NCBI GenBank assembly: GCA_016928775.1 | Contig: JAFGKD010000134.1 | Coordinates: forward strand, 1-60,451 | DNA: 60,451 bases | Source: Candidatus Zhuqueibacterota bacterium | Lineage (GTDB): Bacteria > Zhuqueibacterota > Zhuqueibacteria > Residuimicrobiales > Krinioviventaceae | Reading direction: 5' to 3' | Shown here: positions 34,898-42,666 of the stretch, one piece after another | Numbering within the stretch: position 1 is the first letter of the stretch | Layout: each line of letters starts with the position of its first letter | Translations under genes and position numbers: made by a program | The notes under the pieces: model-generated | The model's input: the letters and a program-made list of their open reading frames with translations, nothing else | The model's database searches: none | Told to the model about the DNA's origin: nothing

Positions 34898-35374
34898 TCA
34901 GGTTGGTTGGTCGTACTTTTGATTAAATGACAAATTTTTTTTTGATACATCGACAACAAATCGTTTCTTGAGCAATTTTCGTCCTAATAGCACCGGAAAC
35001 TTCATCTCGGAGCGGTCAGTCAAGGAGAGCTCAACTGGAATGCTGCGCCCATAGATCATAATTTTTGTTTTAATAAATATCCTTTCGCTGGATTCGCCGG
35101 AAGAATTTTTCACTCTTTTTGTTTTGTGCACAGGCAAGATGTACTCTTTTTCGTTATATTCCGAATGCGATGGATCCAGCAAATTAAAATGCACCTTTCG
35201 TTGCCCGGCATCGCCAATAATTTTTATATTATGGCAATGAATTGCGCTTGAATAGGCGCCCGTGTCGATTTTAACATCGATATCGAATAAATAAAGTTCT
35301 GGAAAATCGGCCTTGTCGCTCCGGCCGATTATTATTTTCCTTTTTTTAGTCAATCGATTATCAGAGGCTCGCAC
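34898..35374 (-). CDS. Retropepsin-like protease associated with RimK (DUF785/RimB-like)
   Basis: 158 residues, starting at GTG 35374 directly after the stop of the oxidoreductase gene. The single catalytic motif DTG is at 37-39 in VKIDTGAYSSAIH, and the dimer-fold second half is VLLGRKLLKKRFVVDV. Annotated elsewhere as putative ATP-dependent zinc protease, though the fold is that of retroviral-type aspartic proteases. Its gene is 9 bases upstream of rimK, so it likely acts on RimK-made peptide tails. Confidence 0.82.
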   Translation of the reverse strand: MRASDNRLTKKRKIIIGRSDKADFPELYLFDIDVKIDTGAYSSAIHCHNIKIIGDAGQRKVHFNLLDPSHSEYNEKEYILPVHKTKRVKNSSGESSERIFIKTKIMIYGRSIPVELSLTDRSEMKFPVLLGRKLLKKRFVVDVSKKNLSFNQKYDQPT

Positions 35375-36799
35375 TCAAAGCTTCCAGCCATTGTAGTACT
35401 CGGGAATGATATATTGTTCGGCATCCGCAAAATTCGTCGCTTTCATATTCGGGCCATCCCAGTACAGTCGTTCCTCGGTACGCAATGCCACAATGCCCAT
35501 CAGAATAGCTTCGGTAAAAGGTCCGGCGTAATCAAAATGTGAGCCGGCTTGCCGCCCCTCTTTTATGGCATCAATCCAGTCGCGATGATGACCGCCGTTG
35601 ACACGCTTGATCGTTTTTGGCGGACGCTCATAGTCTTTCATTCTGCTCTCCGGGATCAAACGTGGTGCGCCACCCCAGCCGTCGCACATCATTTTGCCTT
35701 TATCTCCGATGAATAAGATGCCGTTGCCGTAACCGGTGAAATCGCGTCCGACTTCCAGTTCCTCCGGTCGTGGCGGCATGAGACCACTGTAAAAGGTCAA
35801 GTAGACCTCGGGACGATCACCTTGTGCCGGAAATTTGAAATAGTGCATGGCGGCAAATGGTCTTTTATCCTTATCACCCCAGGCAGCCCGTGACTGCGTC
35901 CATTCCGGATAGCCGAGATCTAATGCCCAAAATGCCGGATCCATGTGATGCAATCCCATATCCGGCATTTTTCCGGTGCCAAAATCCCACCAGGTGCGCC
36001 AACTGCTCGGCGTATAGTCCGGATGGTAGGGTCGATATTTGGCCGGCCCGAGCCACAAGTTCCAGTCCAGACCCTCGGGGATGGGCGGCTTTTCCTTGGG
36101 TGGGCCATCAAAGGCGCCCACACGTGACGCACCATCGCTCCACGAGTGAATTTCACGCACTGGTCCAATAGCACCGGCGCGCAGCCATTCTACCGTCAGG
36201 CGGATGCCCTCGCCCGCATGACCCTGTGTGCCCATCTGGGTTACGACACCAGCCTGGCGCGCTAATTCGGTCAGCTTGCGCGTCTCATAAATCGTTCGGC
36301 AGAGTGGTTTTTCGAGGTAGATGTGCTTCCCGTGCTCCAGTACAGCTTTGCCGATGATATAATGCGTGTGATCCGGTGTCGAGACACAAACCGCGTCAAT
36401 ATGCTGCTCTTTATCAAGCAGATCGCGAAAATCTACATAAACCTTGCACTCTGGATAGTCTTTGGTCTTGGCTTTTTTCTTGTAATAATCGGTGATGACC
36501 TCGTAGCCCGGTTTGCGACCACCCAGGACCTTGTGATATGAGCGGCTATAATCCGCCTCCAACGCCGTATCAGCAATAGCAACAATCTGCACGTCATCAT
36601 TGTTCAAAATAGCTTTGAGATTGGTCATACCTTGTCCGCCGGCGCCAACTATAGCGATATTCAATTTGTCACTCGGCGGCGTATAGTTTGGGCCGCCTAA
36701 AATGTATCGTGGTACTATTGTTGACGCTACTATGGTTGTTCCAGCGGTCTTTATAAATGTCCGCCGTGATGATTGGTTGTTTTTTTCCCGAGATTTCAT
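35375..36799 (-). CDS. Gfo/Idh/MocA family oxidoreductase with Tat signal
   Basis: 474 residues from ATG 36799, chosen because AGGAGG lies about 8 bases upstream; the frame opens at 36826. A twin-arginine signal (SSRRTFIKTAG) leads to export. The Rossmann motif IAIVGAGGQGMTN binds NAD(P), EKPL carries the conserved lysine of the family (LEKPLCRT), and a C-terminal alpha/beta domain with HHMDPAFWALDLG follows. It probably oxidises or epimerises a sugar in the periplasm. Its stop touches the protease gene start, but a functional link to the RimK group is not obvious. Confidence 0.9.
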   Translation of the reverse strand: MKSREKNNQSSRRTFIKTAGTTIVASTIVPRYILGGPNYTPPSDKLNIAIVGAGGQGMTNLKAILNNDDVQIVAIADTALEADYSRSYHKVLGGRKPGYEVITDYYKKKAKTKDYPECKVYVDFRDLLDKEQHIDAVCVSTPDHTHYIIGKAVLEHGKHIYLEKPLCRTIYETRKLTELARQAGVVTQMGTQGHAGEGIRLTVEWLRAGAIGPVREIHSWSDGASRVGAFDGPPKEKPPIPEGLDWNLWLGPAKYRPYHPDYTPSSWRTWWDFGTGKMPDMGLHHMDPAFWALDLGYPEWTQSRAAWGDKDKRPFAAMHYFKFPAQGDRPEVYLTFYSGLMPPRPEELEVGRDFTGYGNGILFIGDKGKMMCDGWGGAPRLIPESRMKDYERPPKTIKRVNGGHHRDWIDAIKEGRQAGSHFDYAGPFTEAILMGIVALRTEERLYWDGPNMKATNFADAEQYIIPEYYNGWKL

Positions 36800-36879
36800 A
36801 CGCCGCGCCTCCTCTTCAAAGAACATGTTGCAGCAAAGTCGACTATTTTACGCAAAAATAGGCAACAATTTTTTTAGAA

Positions 36880-36895
36880 ACAAGTAATCACTTGT
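36880..36895. promoter_or_regulatory. Palindrome ACAAGT-N4-ACTTGT in the divergent intergenic region
   Basis: A perfect 6+6 inverted repeat with a 4-base spacer lies between the minus-strand oxidoreductase/RimK unit and the plus-strand kamA operon, 13 bases before the proposed -35 of kamA. It has the size of a dimeric repressor site; no regulator gene is nearby. Confidence 0.4.
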
Positions 36896-36907
36896 AAAAC
36901 ATTTTGC

Positions 36908-36935
36908 TTGCATATTTGTAAAAATGTGTTAAATT
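36908..36935 (+). promoter_or_regulatory. Possible kamA operon promoter
   Basis: TTGCAT at 36908-36913, 16 bases, then TAAATT at 36930-36935. The leader to the kamA ATG would be about 70 bases. Confidence 0.35.
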
Positions 36936-37014
36936 CGCGCGCTATATACATAATAAAGGCTTTTGCCGATGCAAATGATTGACAAATTTTCACCGAAAGG
37001 ATGTGTGATGAATT

Positions 37015-38427
37015 ATGGAAGCCACAAATTCGTCCGACGAGAAAGACAAGCCCCCCAGTAGCGGTCTTGAGGAACCTGATCAATACGAGACCGCACACAA
37101 CAAGCTAACATCCAAAAGGGTGCTCGCTCTCAAAAATCAACCGCAACACTTTTCTCCCCTTAGAGAATCGTTATTCCAATCTACGTCCCAGACTGAATCA
37201 GCAACAAAAGCAAAAACACTCCCCAGAAAAACCATTGTTATTGGTGAACAGACGGCGAAATTTCGTGGTCGCCATTACGAAAACGTCCCTGATGAACAGT
37301 GGAACGATTGGCGCTGGCAGTTACGGAATCGAATCAAAGATTTGCCCACGCTGGAGCGTCTGTTCGCCTTGGCCGATGACGAGCGCCACGCTATCAAACA
37401 GCATAACGGATCGCTGCCGGTGAGCATTACGCCCTATTATGCGTCGCTTATTCATCCGACCAATCCGCACCAACCGCTTCGTCGTACCGTGATCAGCACA
37501 AAAGATGAATACAAATTTTCACCCGAGGAGGCTGCTGATCCCCTGGGTGAAGACGGCCATTCTCCGGTTCCTGGACTGGTGCATCGCTATCCGGACCGCG
37601 TCCTGTTTTTGGTGACTGAAACCTGTTCCGTCTATTGCCGCTATTGTACACGCTCGCGCATGGTCGGGCATAAAGATACGAATGTGCGATTTAATCCGCC
37701 GCAGTGGGAGTATGCCCTGCAATACATTGCCAGGAACAAAAATGTGCGTGACGTGCTGCTCTCCGGCGGCGATCCTTTAACCTTGGCGGATAATCGTCTG
37801 GATTGGCTATTATCGCGCTTGCGACAAATCCCGCATGTTGAAATTGTGCGCATCGGCACCAAAGTCCCGGTGGTGCTACCACAACGTATCACACCGGCGC
37901 TGACGAATGTGCTGAAAAAATATCATCCATTGTTTATGAGCATACATTTTACGCATCCGGATGAATTGACACCGGAAACCTCGGAAGCCTGTTGCCGATT
38001 GGCCGACGCGGGCATTCCCCTGGGCAGTCAAACGGTGCTGCTCAAAGGTATCAATGACAATGTCGAGACGATGAAAAAATTGATGCAAGGCCTGTTGAAA
38101 ATTCGCGTTCGACCCTACTACATCTACCAATGCGATCCGGTGTTGGGCAGTTCCCATTTTCGCACCTCGGTTAAAAGGGGACTTGATATCATTCAGGGCT
38201 TGCGTGGACACACATCCGGCTATGCCGTGCCGTCGTATGTCATTGATGCCCCTGGTGGCGGCGGCAAAATTCCCCTGCTGCCTGAATATTTTCAGGGATG
38301 GGATGGCCAGGATATTGTCCTGAAAAATTATGAAGGTAAAGTCTTCCGCTACCCGGATCGGTTCGGCGCAAAAAAAACACATTCTGACTCTGATGATGGA
38401 GGACAACGTCCATGCGTATCGGAATAA
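37015..38427 (+). CDS. kamA: Lysine 2,3-aminomutase (KamA family radical SAM enzyme)
   Basis: 470 residues. It moves the amino group of L-lysine from C2 to C3, giving beta-lysine, with a radical SAM cluster and PLP. The cluster motif CSVYCRYC is Cys204, Cys208, Cys211. The PLP lysine is Lys418 in DAPGGGGK. Asp374 (QCD) and Asp411 (VIDAPG) correspond to the two aspartates that bind the substrate epsilon-amino group in clostridial lysine 2,3-aminomutase; the glutamate enzyme has Lys and Asn there, so lysine is the likely substrate. Residues 1-80 are a polar extension not usual in the family; no internal Met offers a better start. First gene of a five-gene overlapping operon. Confidence 0.92.
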   Translation: MEATNSSDEKDKPPSSGLEEPDQYETAHNKLTSKRVLALKNQPQHFSPLRESLFQSTSQTESATKAKTLPRKTIVIGEQTAKFRGRHYENVPDEQWNDWRWQLRNRIKDLPTLERLFALADDERHAIKQHNGSLPVSITPYYASLIHPTNPHQPLRRTVISTKDEYKFSPEEAADPLGEDGHSPVPGLVHRYPDRVLFLVTETCSVYCRYCTRSRMVGHKDTNVRFNPPQWEYALQYIARNKNVRDVLLSGGDPLTLADNRLDWLLSRLRQIPHVEIVRIGTKVPVVLPQRITPALTNVLKKYHPLFMSIHFTHPDELTPETSEACCRLADAGIPLGSQTVLLKGINDNVETMKKLMQGLLKIRVRPYYIYQCDPVLGSSHFRTSVKRGLDIIQGLRGHTSGYAVPSYVIDAPGGGGKIPLLPEYFQGWDGQDIVLKNYEGKVFRYPDRFGAKKTHSDSDDGGQRPCVSE

Positions 38428-39455
38428 CCTATGATCTTCGCCAGGACTATCTTGATCTGGGCTATGGTGAAGAAGAAACTGCTGAATTTGATCAAACGGG
38501 TACGATTGAGGCGATTGAACATGCACTGCAATCATTCGGCTTTGCAACGGATCGCATCGGCAATATCTGGAATTTAACGAATCGCCTGGCGGACGGTGAC
38601 CGGTGGGACCTGGTGTTTAATATCGCTGAAGGGCTACGTGGTATCGGCCGGGAAGCGCAAGTGCCGGCCCTGCTGGACGCATATGATATTCCCTATACTT
38701 TCTCGGATCCGCTCGTTCTGGCGCTCACGCTGCATAAGGGCATGACGAAACGCGTATTGCGTGATCTCGGTATTCCGACACCGGATTTTGTCGAGGTGCA
38801 GAGCATGCGCGATGTTAATCAGGTCAATTTGCCCTATCCGCTGTTCGCCAAACCGATAGCCGAAGGTACCGGAAAAGGCGTGACACCAGCATCCAAAATT
38901 CACAATCTCGATGAACTGCGACGCGAGTGTGACTATTTGTTGGCCACCTACAAGCAACCGGTGCTTGTGGAGACTTTTCTACCGGGACGTGAATTTACGG
39001 TTGGTATCGTCGGCACCGGTATGGAGGCGCGTTCCGTTGGTGTGATTGAAGTCATCTTGAATTCCAGTGCCGAGCAGCATGCCTATTCCTATATCAACAA
39101 AGAACAGTGCGAAGAGCTGGTGCAGTATGTTCCGGTGGATGACGAACAAAGCAGGCAGGCCGTGGACATCTCCCTGGCAACTTGGTGCGGTCTCGGCTGT
39201 CGTGATGCGGGTCGAGTTGATGTGCGCGTAGACGCAAACGGTCTCCCGAACGTTATGGAGGTCAATCCATTAGCCGGGATTCATCCCGAACACTCGGACT
39301 TGCCGATTATTTGCACGATTTATGGCATCACATATCGCGAGTTGTTTGAAATGATTTTGCAAAGTGCCATGCAACGCGTCACTGCCAGCACATTGATTGA
39401 TTACACAGTGAAACCTCAGGAAGCTGTCCTTGAAAGTTGTCGTCCTCTATTCTGA
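38412..39455 (+). CDS. D-Ala-D-Ala-ligase-like ATP-grasp enzyme (first)
   Basis: 347 residues; overlaps kamA by 16 bases, with GGAGGA at 38398-38403. The ATP-grasp core is clear: a central LFAKPIAEGTGKGVTPASKI (conserved Lys and Gly-rich loop), LVETFLPGREFTVGIV, and the metal-binding end GRVDVRVDANGLPNVMEVNP. The C-terminal loop LAGIHPEHSDLP departs from the NTLPGMT of true D-Ala-D-Ala ligases, so the acceptor differs. It should form an amide bond through an acyl-phosphate, plausibly using beta-lysine from KamA as one partner; this is inference from gene order. Confidence 0.88.
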   Translation: MRIGITYDLRQDYLDLGYGEEETAEFDQTGTIEAIEHALQSFGFATDRIGNIWNLTNRLADGDRWDLVFNIAEGLRGIGREAQVPALLDAYDIPYTFSDPLVLALTLHKGMTKRVLRDLGIPTPDFVEVQSMRDVNQVNLPYPLFAKPIAEGTGKGVTPASKIHNLDELRRECDYLLATYKQPVLVETFLPGREFTVGIVGTGMEARSVGVIEVILNSSAEQHAYSYINKEQCEELVQYVPVDDEQSRQAVDISLATWCGLGCRDAGRVDVRVDANGLPNVMEVNPLAGIHPEHSDLPIICTIYGITYRELFEMILQSAMQRVTASTLIDYTVKPQEAVLESCRPLF

Positions 39456-40407
39456 GGTGTCAAATCAATCCTCGCCGGATGATCTTGATGTCCTGGTGCA
39501 GGTGGATGCAGTCGTTCGTGCATTGAAAAAAATGCGCCATTCACCCATTGCCATCGCCATGTCACTTGACCTGCACTCAGCGATGCAGCAACTGACGAGC
39601 GAAAATCCGCATTTTGTCTTTAATCTTGTGGAAAGCCTGAACGGGATGGGGCGATTTATCCATTTCGCCCCGGCTGTTCTCGACCAGCTCAATTTGCCCT
39701 ATTCCGGCAGTTCGACACATGCCTTGTATATCACCACGAACAAAGTTGAGAGTAAAAAGCAGCTAAAGTCGGCCGGCATACCGACACCGCCGTGGTTTTC
39801 TTCGGAGAGCAGGGAGGAGCGGCGACATCTTCCGCTGCCCTGCATCATAAAACCGATTTGGGAGGATGCCTCCGTCGGCATTGATGAGAATTCATTGGTC
39901 TATCAGAAAGATCAACTTGACGATGTTCTTCGCGAAAAAACCATTCACCATGGAGAGTGTCTCGTCGAATCCTACATCAACGGACGAGAATTTAATCTCT
40001 CTCTTTTAGCCGGTGCAGATGGCCCGGACGTGCTGCCGCCCGCTGAAATGCTCTTTCGCCATTTTCCGGAGAACAAACCGCACATTGTCGATTATCGCGC
40101 CAAGTGGGACGAAGAGTCGTTTGAATACAAAAATACCATACGCACTTTTGATTTTCCCAAATCGGATCTGGCGCTCCTCGAACAGTTGCGCGAGCTGGCT
40201 CTTCGGTGCTGGTTTCTGTTTGCGCTGCGCGGTTACGCGCGCGTCGATTTTCGTGTCGATAAAAGCGGTCGCCCCTGGGTGCTGGAAGTGAATGCCAATC
40301 CCTGCATTTCGCCGGACAGCGGTTTTGTCGCGGCATCCGAAAAAGCGGGCTTGACCTACGGTCAGGTCATCGAGCGAATCATGAATGACTCAATGAGGGT
40401 GACCTGA
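39430..40407 (+). CDS. D-Ala-D-Ala-ligase-like ATP-grasp enzyme (second)
   Basis: 325 residues from a TTG at 39430 with AGGAAG just upstream; overlaps the previous gene by 26 bases. Motifs: PCIIKPIWEDASVGIDENSL, CLVESYINGREFNLSLLAG and ARVDFRVDKSGRPWVLEVNA, followed by NPCISPDSGFVAASEKAG. It is paralogous to the upstream enzyme but with a different acceptor loop, suggesting a second ligation step with another amino acid. VFNLVESLNGMGR near residue 65 matches the equivalent VFNIAEGLRGIGR of the first enzyme, supporting a duplication. Confidence 0.87.
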   Translation: MKVVVLYSEVSNQSSPDDLDVLVQVDAVVRALKKMRHSPIAIAMSLDLHSAMQQLTSENPHFVFNLVESLNGMGRFIHFAPAVLDQLNLPYSGSSTHALYITTNKVESKKQLKSAGIPTPPWFSSESREERRHLPLPCIIKPIWEDASVGIDENSLVYQKDQLDDVLREKTIHHGECLVESYINGREFNLSLLAGADGPDVLPPAEMLFRHFPENKPHIVDYRAKWDEESFEYKNTIRTFDFPKSDLALLEQLRELALRCWFLFALRGYARVDFRVDKSGRPWVLEVNANPCISPDSGFVAASEKAGLTYGQVIERIMNDSMRVT

Positions 40408-40409
40408 CA

Positions 40410-42185
40410 ATGTTTCGCATCCGACAAATTTTGGATCCGGTTCTCCCGGGCAACAAATCGGCCATCGAGCAGGTACAAAAAATTCTGCGAGAACAGTTCG
40501 TTCTGCTCGATGAAGCAGACATCGAAAAAATCCCTGACCAGCTTGCTGATCCGCTCAAATATCGTTTTCGTACTTTTCTTTTTGTTTCAGAAGGGGCAAA
40601 AGGAATCGTCAGAGGCTTCGCCTTGCTCATGCATGCGCCGGATTTGTACTTTTGCTATCTCGACTTTATCTCGGCCGCTCAACAAAAAACCGGACGCGGC
40701 ATCGGAAGTGTGCTGTATGATCGTGTACGGGAAGTCGCGCGTAGTCTCAATGTGGTCGGCCTTTTTTTTGAATGTCTGCCAGATGATGCCGGCTTGTGCG
40801 CAAATCCCGAGATGCTCAAACAGAATGCGGCACGACTCAAATTCTACGAGCGCTATGGCGCGCGTCCGATTGTCAATACACGCTACGAAGCGCCGGTTAA
40901 TCCCGGAGATGACTGTCCCCCATATCTTGTTTTCGACAATCTCGGCGCGAATATAAACCTGCAACGTGATCAGGCGCGAGAGTTTGTTCGTGCTATTCTC
41001 GAGCGAAAATACCACGACCTGTGCCCCAAAGATTATGTGGATCTGGTCGTCAACTCATTTCAGGATGATCCGGTTCAGCTACGATCGCCACGTTACGTCA
41101 AGCAAGCCGCTGCCATTCAGCCGGTGCATGTACATTCCGATGAAGAGCGGATTATCCTTGTTGTGAATGATAAACATGACATCCACCACGTTCGCGAGCG
41201 CGGCTATGTCGAATCACCGGTGCGCATTCGATCCATTCTAAATGAGCTATTGCCCGCCAACCTTTTTTTTAAGCTAAAACCAAAAGCTTTTGCGGAACGG
41301 TACATACGCGCTGTGCACGATCCGGATTTTGTCAATTACCTGAAAAAAGTGTGCGCCAATGTGCCGGACAACAAATCAGTCTATCCGTATGTATTTCCCA
41401 TTCGAAATGCTGCCCGGCCACCGAAGGAACTGCCGGTGCGTGCGGGCTATTACTGCATCGATACGTTTACGCCACTCAACCAGAACGCGTTTTTAGCCGC
41501 CAAACGCGCTGTGGATTGCACCCTCACTGCGGCAGAAAGTTTGCTGAATGGCTATCGATTGGCGTATGCGCTGGTGCGTCCACCCGGACATCATGCCGAA
41601 CAACGTGTGTTTGGCGGATTTTGCTATTTTAACTCCAATGCCATCGCTGCACACTATTTGAGCACCTACGGCAAAGTGGCTATTCTTGATCTGGACTATC
41701 ATCACGGCAATGGGCAACAGGATATTTTTTATCACCGCTCCGATGTGCTGACGATATCTCTGCATGGTCACCCGAGATTCGCCTATCCCTATTTTTCCGG
41801 TTTTGCCGATGAATATGGAGAAGGAGAGGGTTTGGGCTATAATTTGAATTTTCCCCTGGCCGAAGAGATGACCGGAGTGCACTATCGGCAAACACTTGAT
41901 AAAGCGCTGCGACGTATTGAGAAATTTCAGCCAAAATTTCTCCTGGTAGCTCTCGGACTCGATCCAGCCAAAGGTGATCCAACCGGAACATGGAGTCTGA
42001 TGGCAAAAGATTTTGAAGAAAATGGCCGGATGATTGGCGCGCTCGGTCTGCCGGTGCTTGTCGTGCAGGAGGGCGGTTACAAAACCCGATCATTGGGGAT
42101 CAATGCGCGGCATTTTTTCACCGGCTTGTGGCACAGTTCCATAGCCGTGTTGCGAGGAAATCATGCGGACCGCAGAAAAAAGTAA
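40410..42185 (+). CDS. Fusion of GNAT acetyltransferase and HDAC/acetylpolyamine-amidohydrolase domains
   Basis: 591 residues. Residues 1 to about 165 form a GNAT domain with a QKTGRGIGSVLYDRV acetyl-CoA loop (92-106) and KFYERYGARPI near its end. A linker (about 180-245) leads to a class II-like HDAC domain (about 246-580): YVESPVRI, RPPGHHAE (His394, His395), DLDYHHGNG (metal ligands Asp429 and His431), GLDPAKGDPTG (Asp518) and GGY near the C-terminus for the catalytic tyrosine. All zinc and catalytic residues are present. It could both add and remove acetyl groups on an amine, for example beta-lysine or its conjugate. Starts 2 bases after the second ligase. Confidence 0.9.
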   Translation: MFRIRQILDPVLPGNKSAIEQVQKILREQFVLLDEADIEKIPDQLADPLKYRFRTFLFVSEGAKGIVRGFALLMHAPDLYFCYLDFISAAQQKTGRGIGSVLYDRVREVARSLNVVGLFFECLPDDAGLCANPEMLKQNAARLKFYERYGARPIVNTRYEAPVNPGDDCPPYLVFDNLGANINLQRDQAREFVRAILERKYHDLCPKDYVDLVVNSFQDDPVQLRSPRYVKQAAAIQPVHVHSDEERIILVVNDKHDIHHVRERGYVESPVRIRSILNELLPANLFFKLKPKAFAERYIRAVHDPDFVNYLKKVCANVPDNKSVYPYVFPIRNAARPPKELPVRAGYYCIDTFTPLNQNAFLAAKRAVDCTLTAAESLLNGYRLAYALVRPPGHHAEQRVFGGFCYFNSNAIAAHYLSTYGKVAILDLDYHHGNGQQDIFYHRSDVLTISLHGHPRFAYPYFSGFADEYGEGEGLGYNLNFPLAEEMTGVHYRQTLDKALRRIEKFQPKFLLVALGLDPAKGDPTGTWSLMAKDFEENGRMIGALGLPVLVVQEGGYKTRSLGINARHFFTGLWHSSIAVLRGNHADRRKK

Positions 42186-42663
42186 AGCCATTCAAATACG
42201 CCAAACCATTCGATCCTCGGATAAACAAGCGATTCGCGAGATCGTGATATCATCCAGTTTTTTTAATGCCCAGGAAATTGACGTTGCGGTTGAGTTGATC
42301 GAGGAGCGGTTTGAAAAGGGCGAGGCGAGTGGATATTATTTTCTTTTCGCCGATTTGCCAAACAGGACAGTCGCATACTCGTGCTATGGCCCCATTCCCG
42401 GCACGGCTTCCAGCTTTGATTTGTACTGGATAGCCGTGCACAACGATACTCGCGGCCAGGGGATCGGAAAATTGCTTTTACAAGCGACCGAACAGGCCAT
42501 CAAAAAAATGGGGGGACGCCGCATCTACGTCGAAACATCCTCACGTGCGCAGTACATACCAACGCGCAATTTCTACCAGGCGTGCCACTATAACATGGAG
42601 GCGCTGTTGCAGGATTTTTATGCACCCGGGGATTCAAAGTGTATTTTTGTCAAAGTGATCTGA
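42163..42663 (+). CDS. GNAT family N-acetyltransferase
   Basis: 166 residues; overlaps the fusion gene by 23 bases with AGGAAA before the ATG. The acetyl-CoA loop is NDTRGQGIGKLLLQATE, preceded by the beta-4 strand SFDLYWIAVH, and followed by YVETSSRAQYIPTRNFY, a substrate-loop pattern common in small-molecule N-acetyltransferases. Last gene of the kamA operon. It may acetylate the product of the two ligases. Its 3' end is 3 bases from the end of the convergent GH130 gene. Confidence 0.9.
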   Translation: MRTAEKSKAIQIRQTIRSSDKQAIREIVISSSFFNAQEIDVAVELIEERFEKGEASGYYFLFADLPNRTVAYSCYGPIPGTASSFDLYWIAVHNDTRGQGIGKLLLQATEQAIKKMGGRRIYVETSSRAQYIPTRNFYQACHYNMEALLQDFYAPGDSKCIFVKVI

Positions 42664-42666
42664 TTT

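Noticed and set aside
37876..38547. 223-codon minus-strand frame across the kamA/ligase junction
   Set aside because: It spans two well-supported overlapping genes on the other strand and has no recognisable domain.
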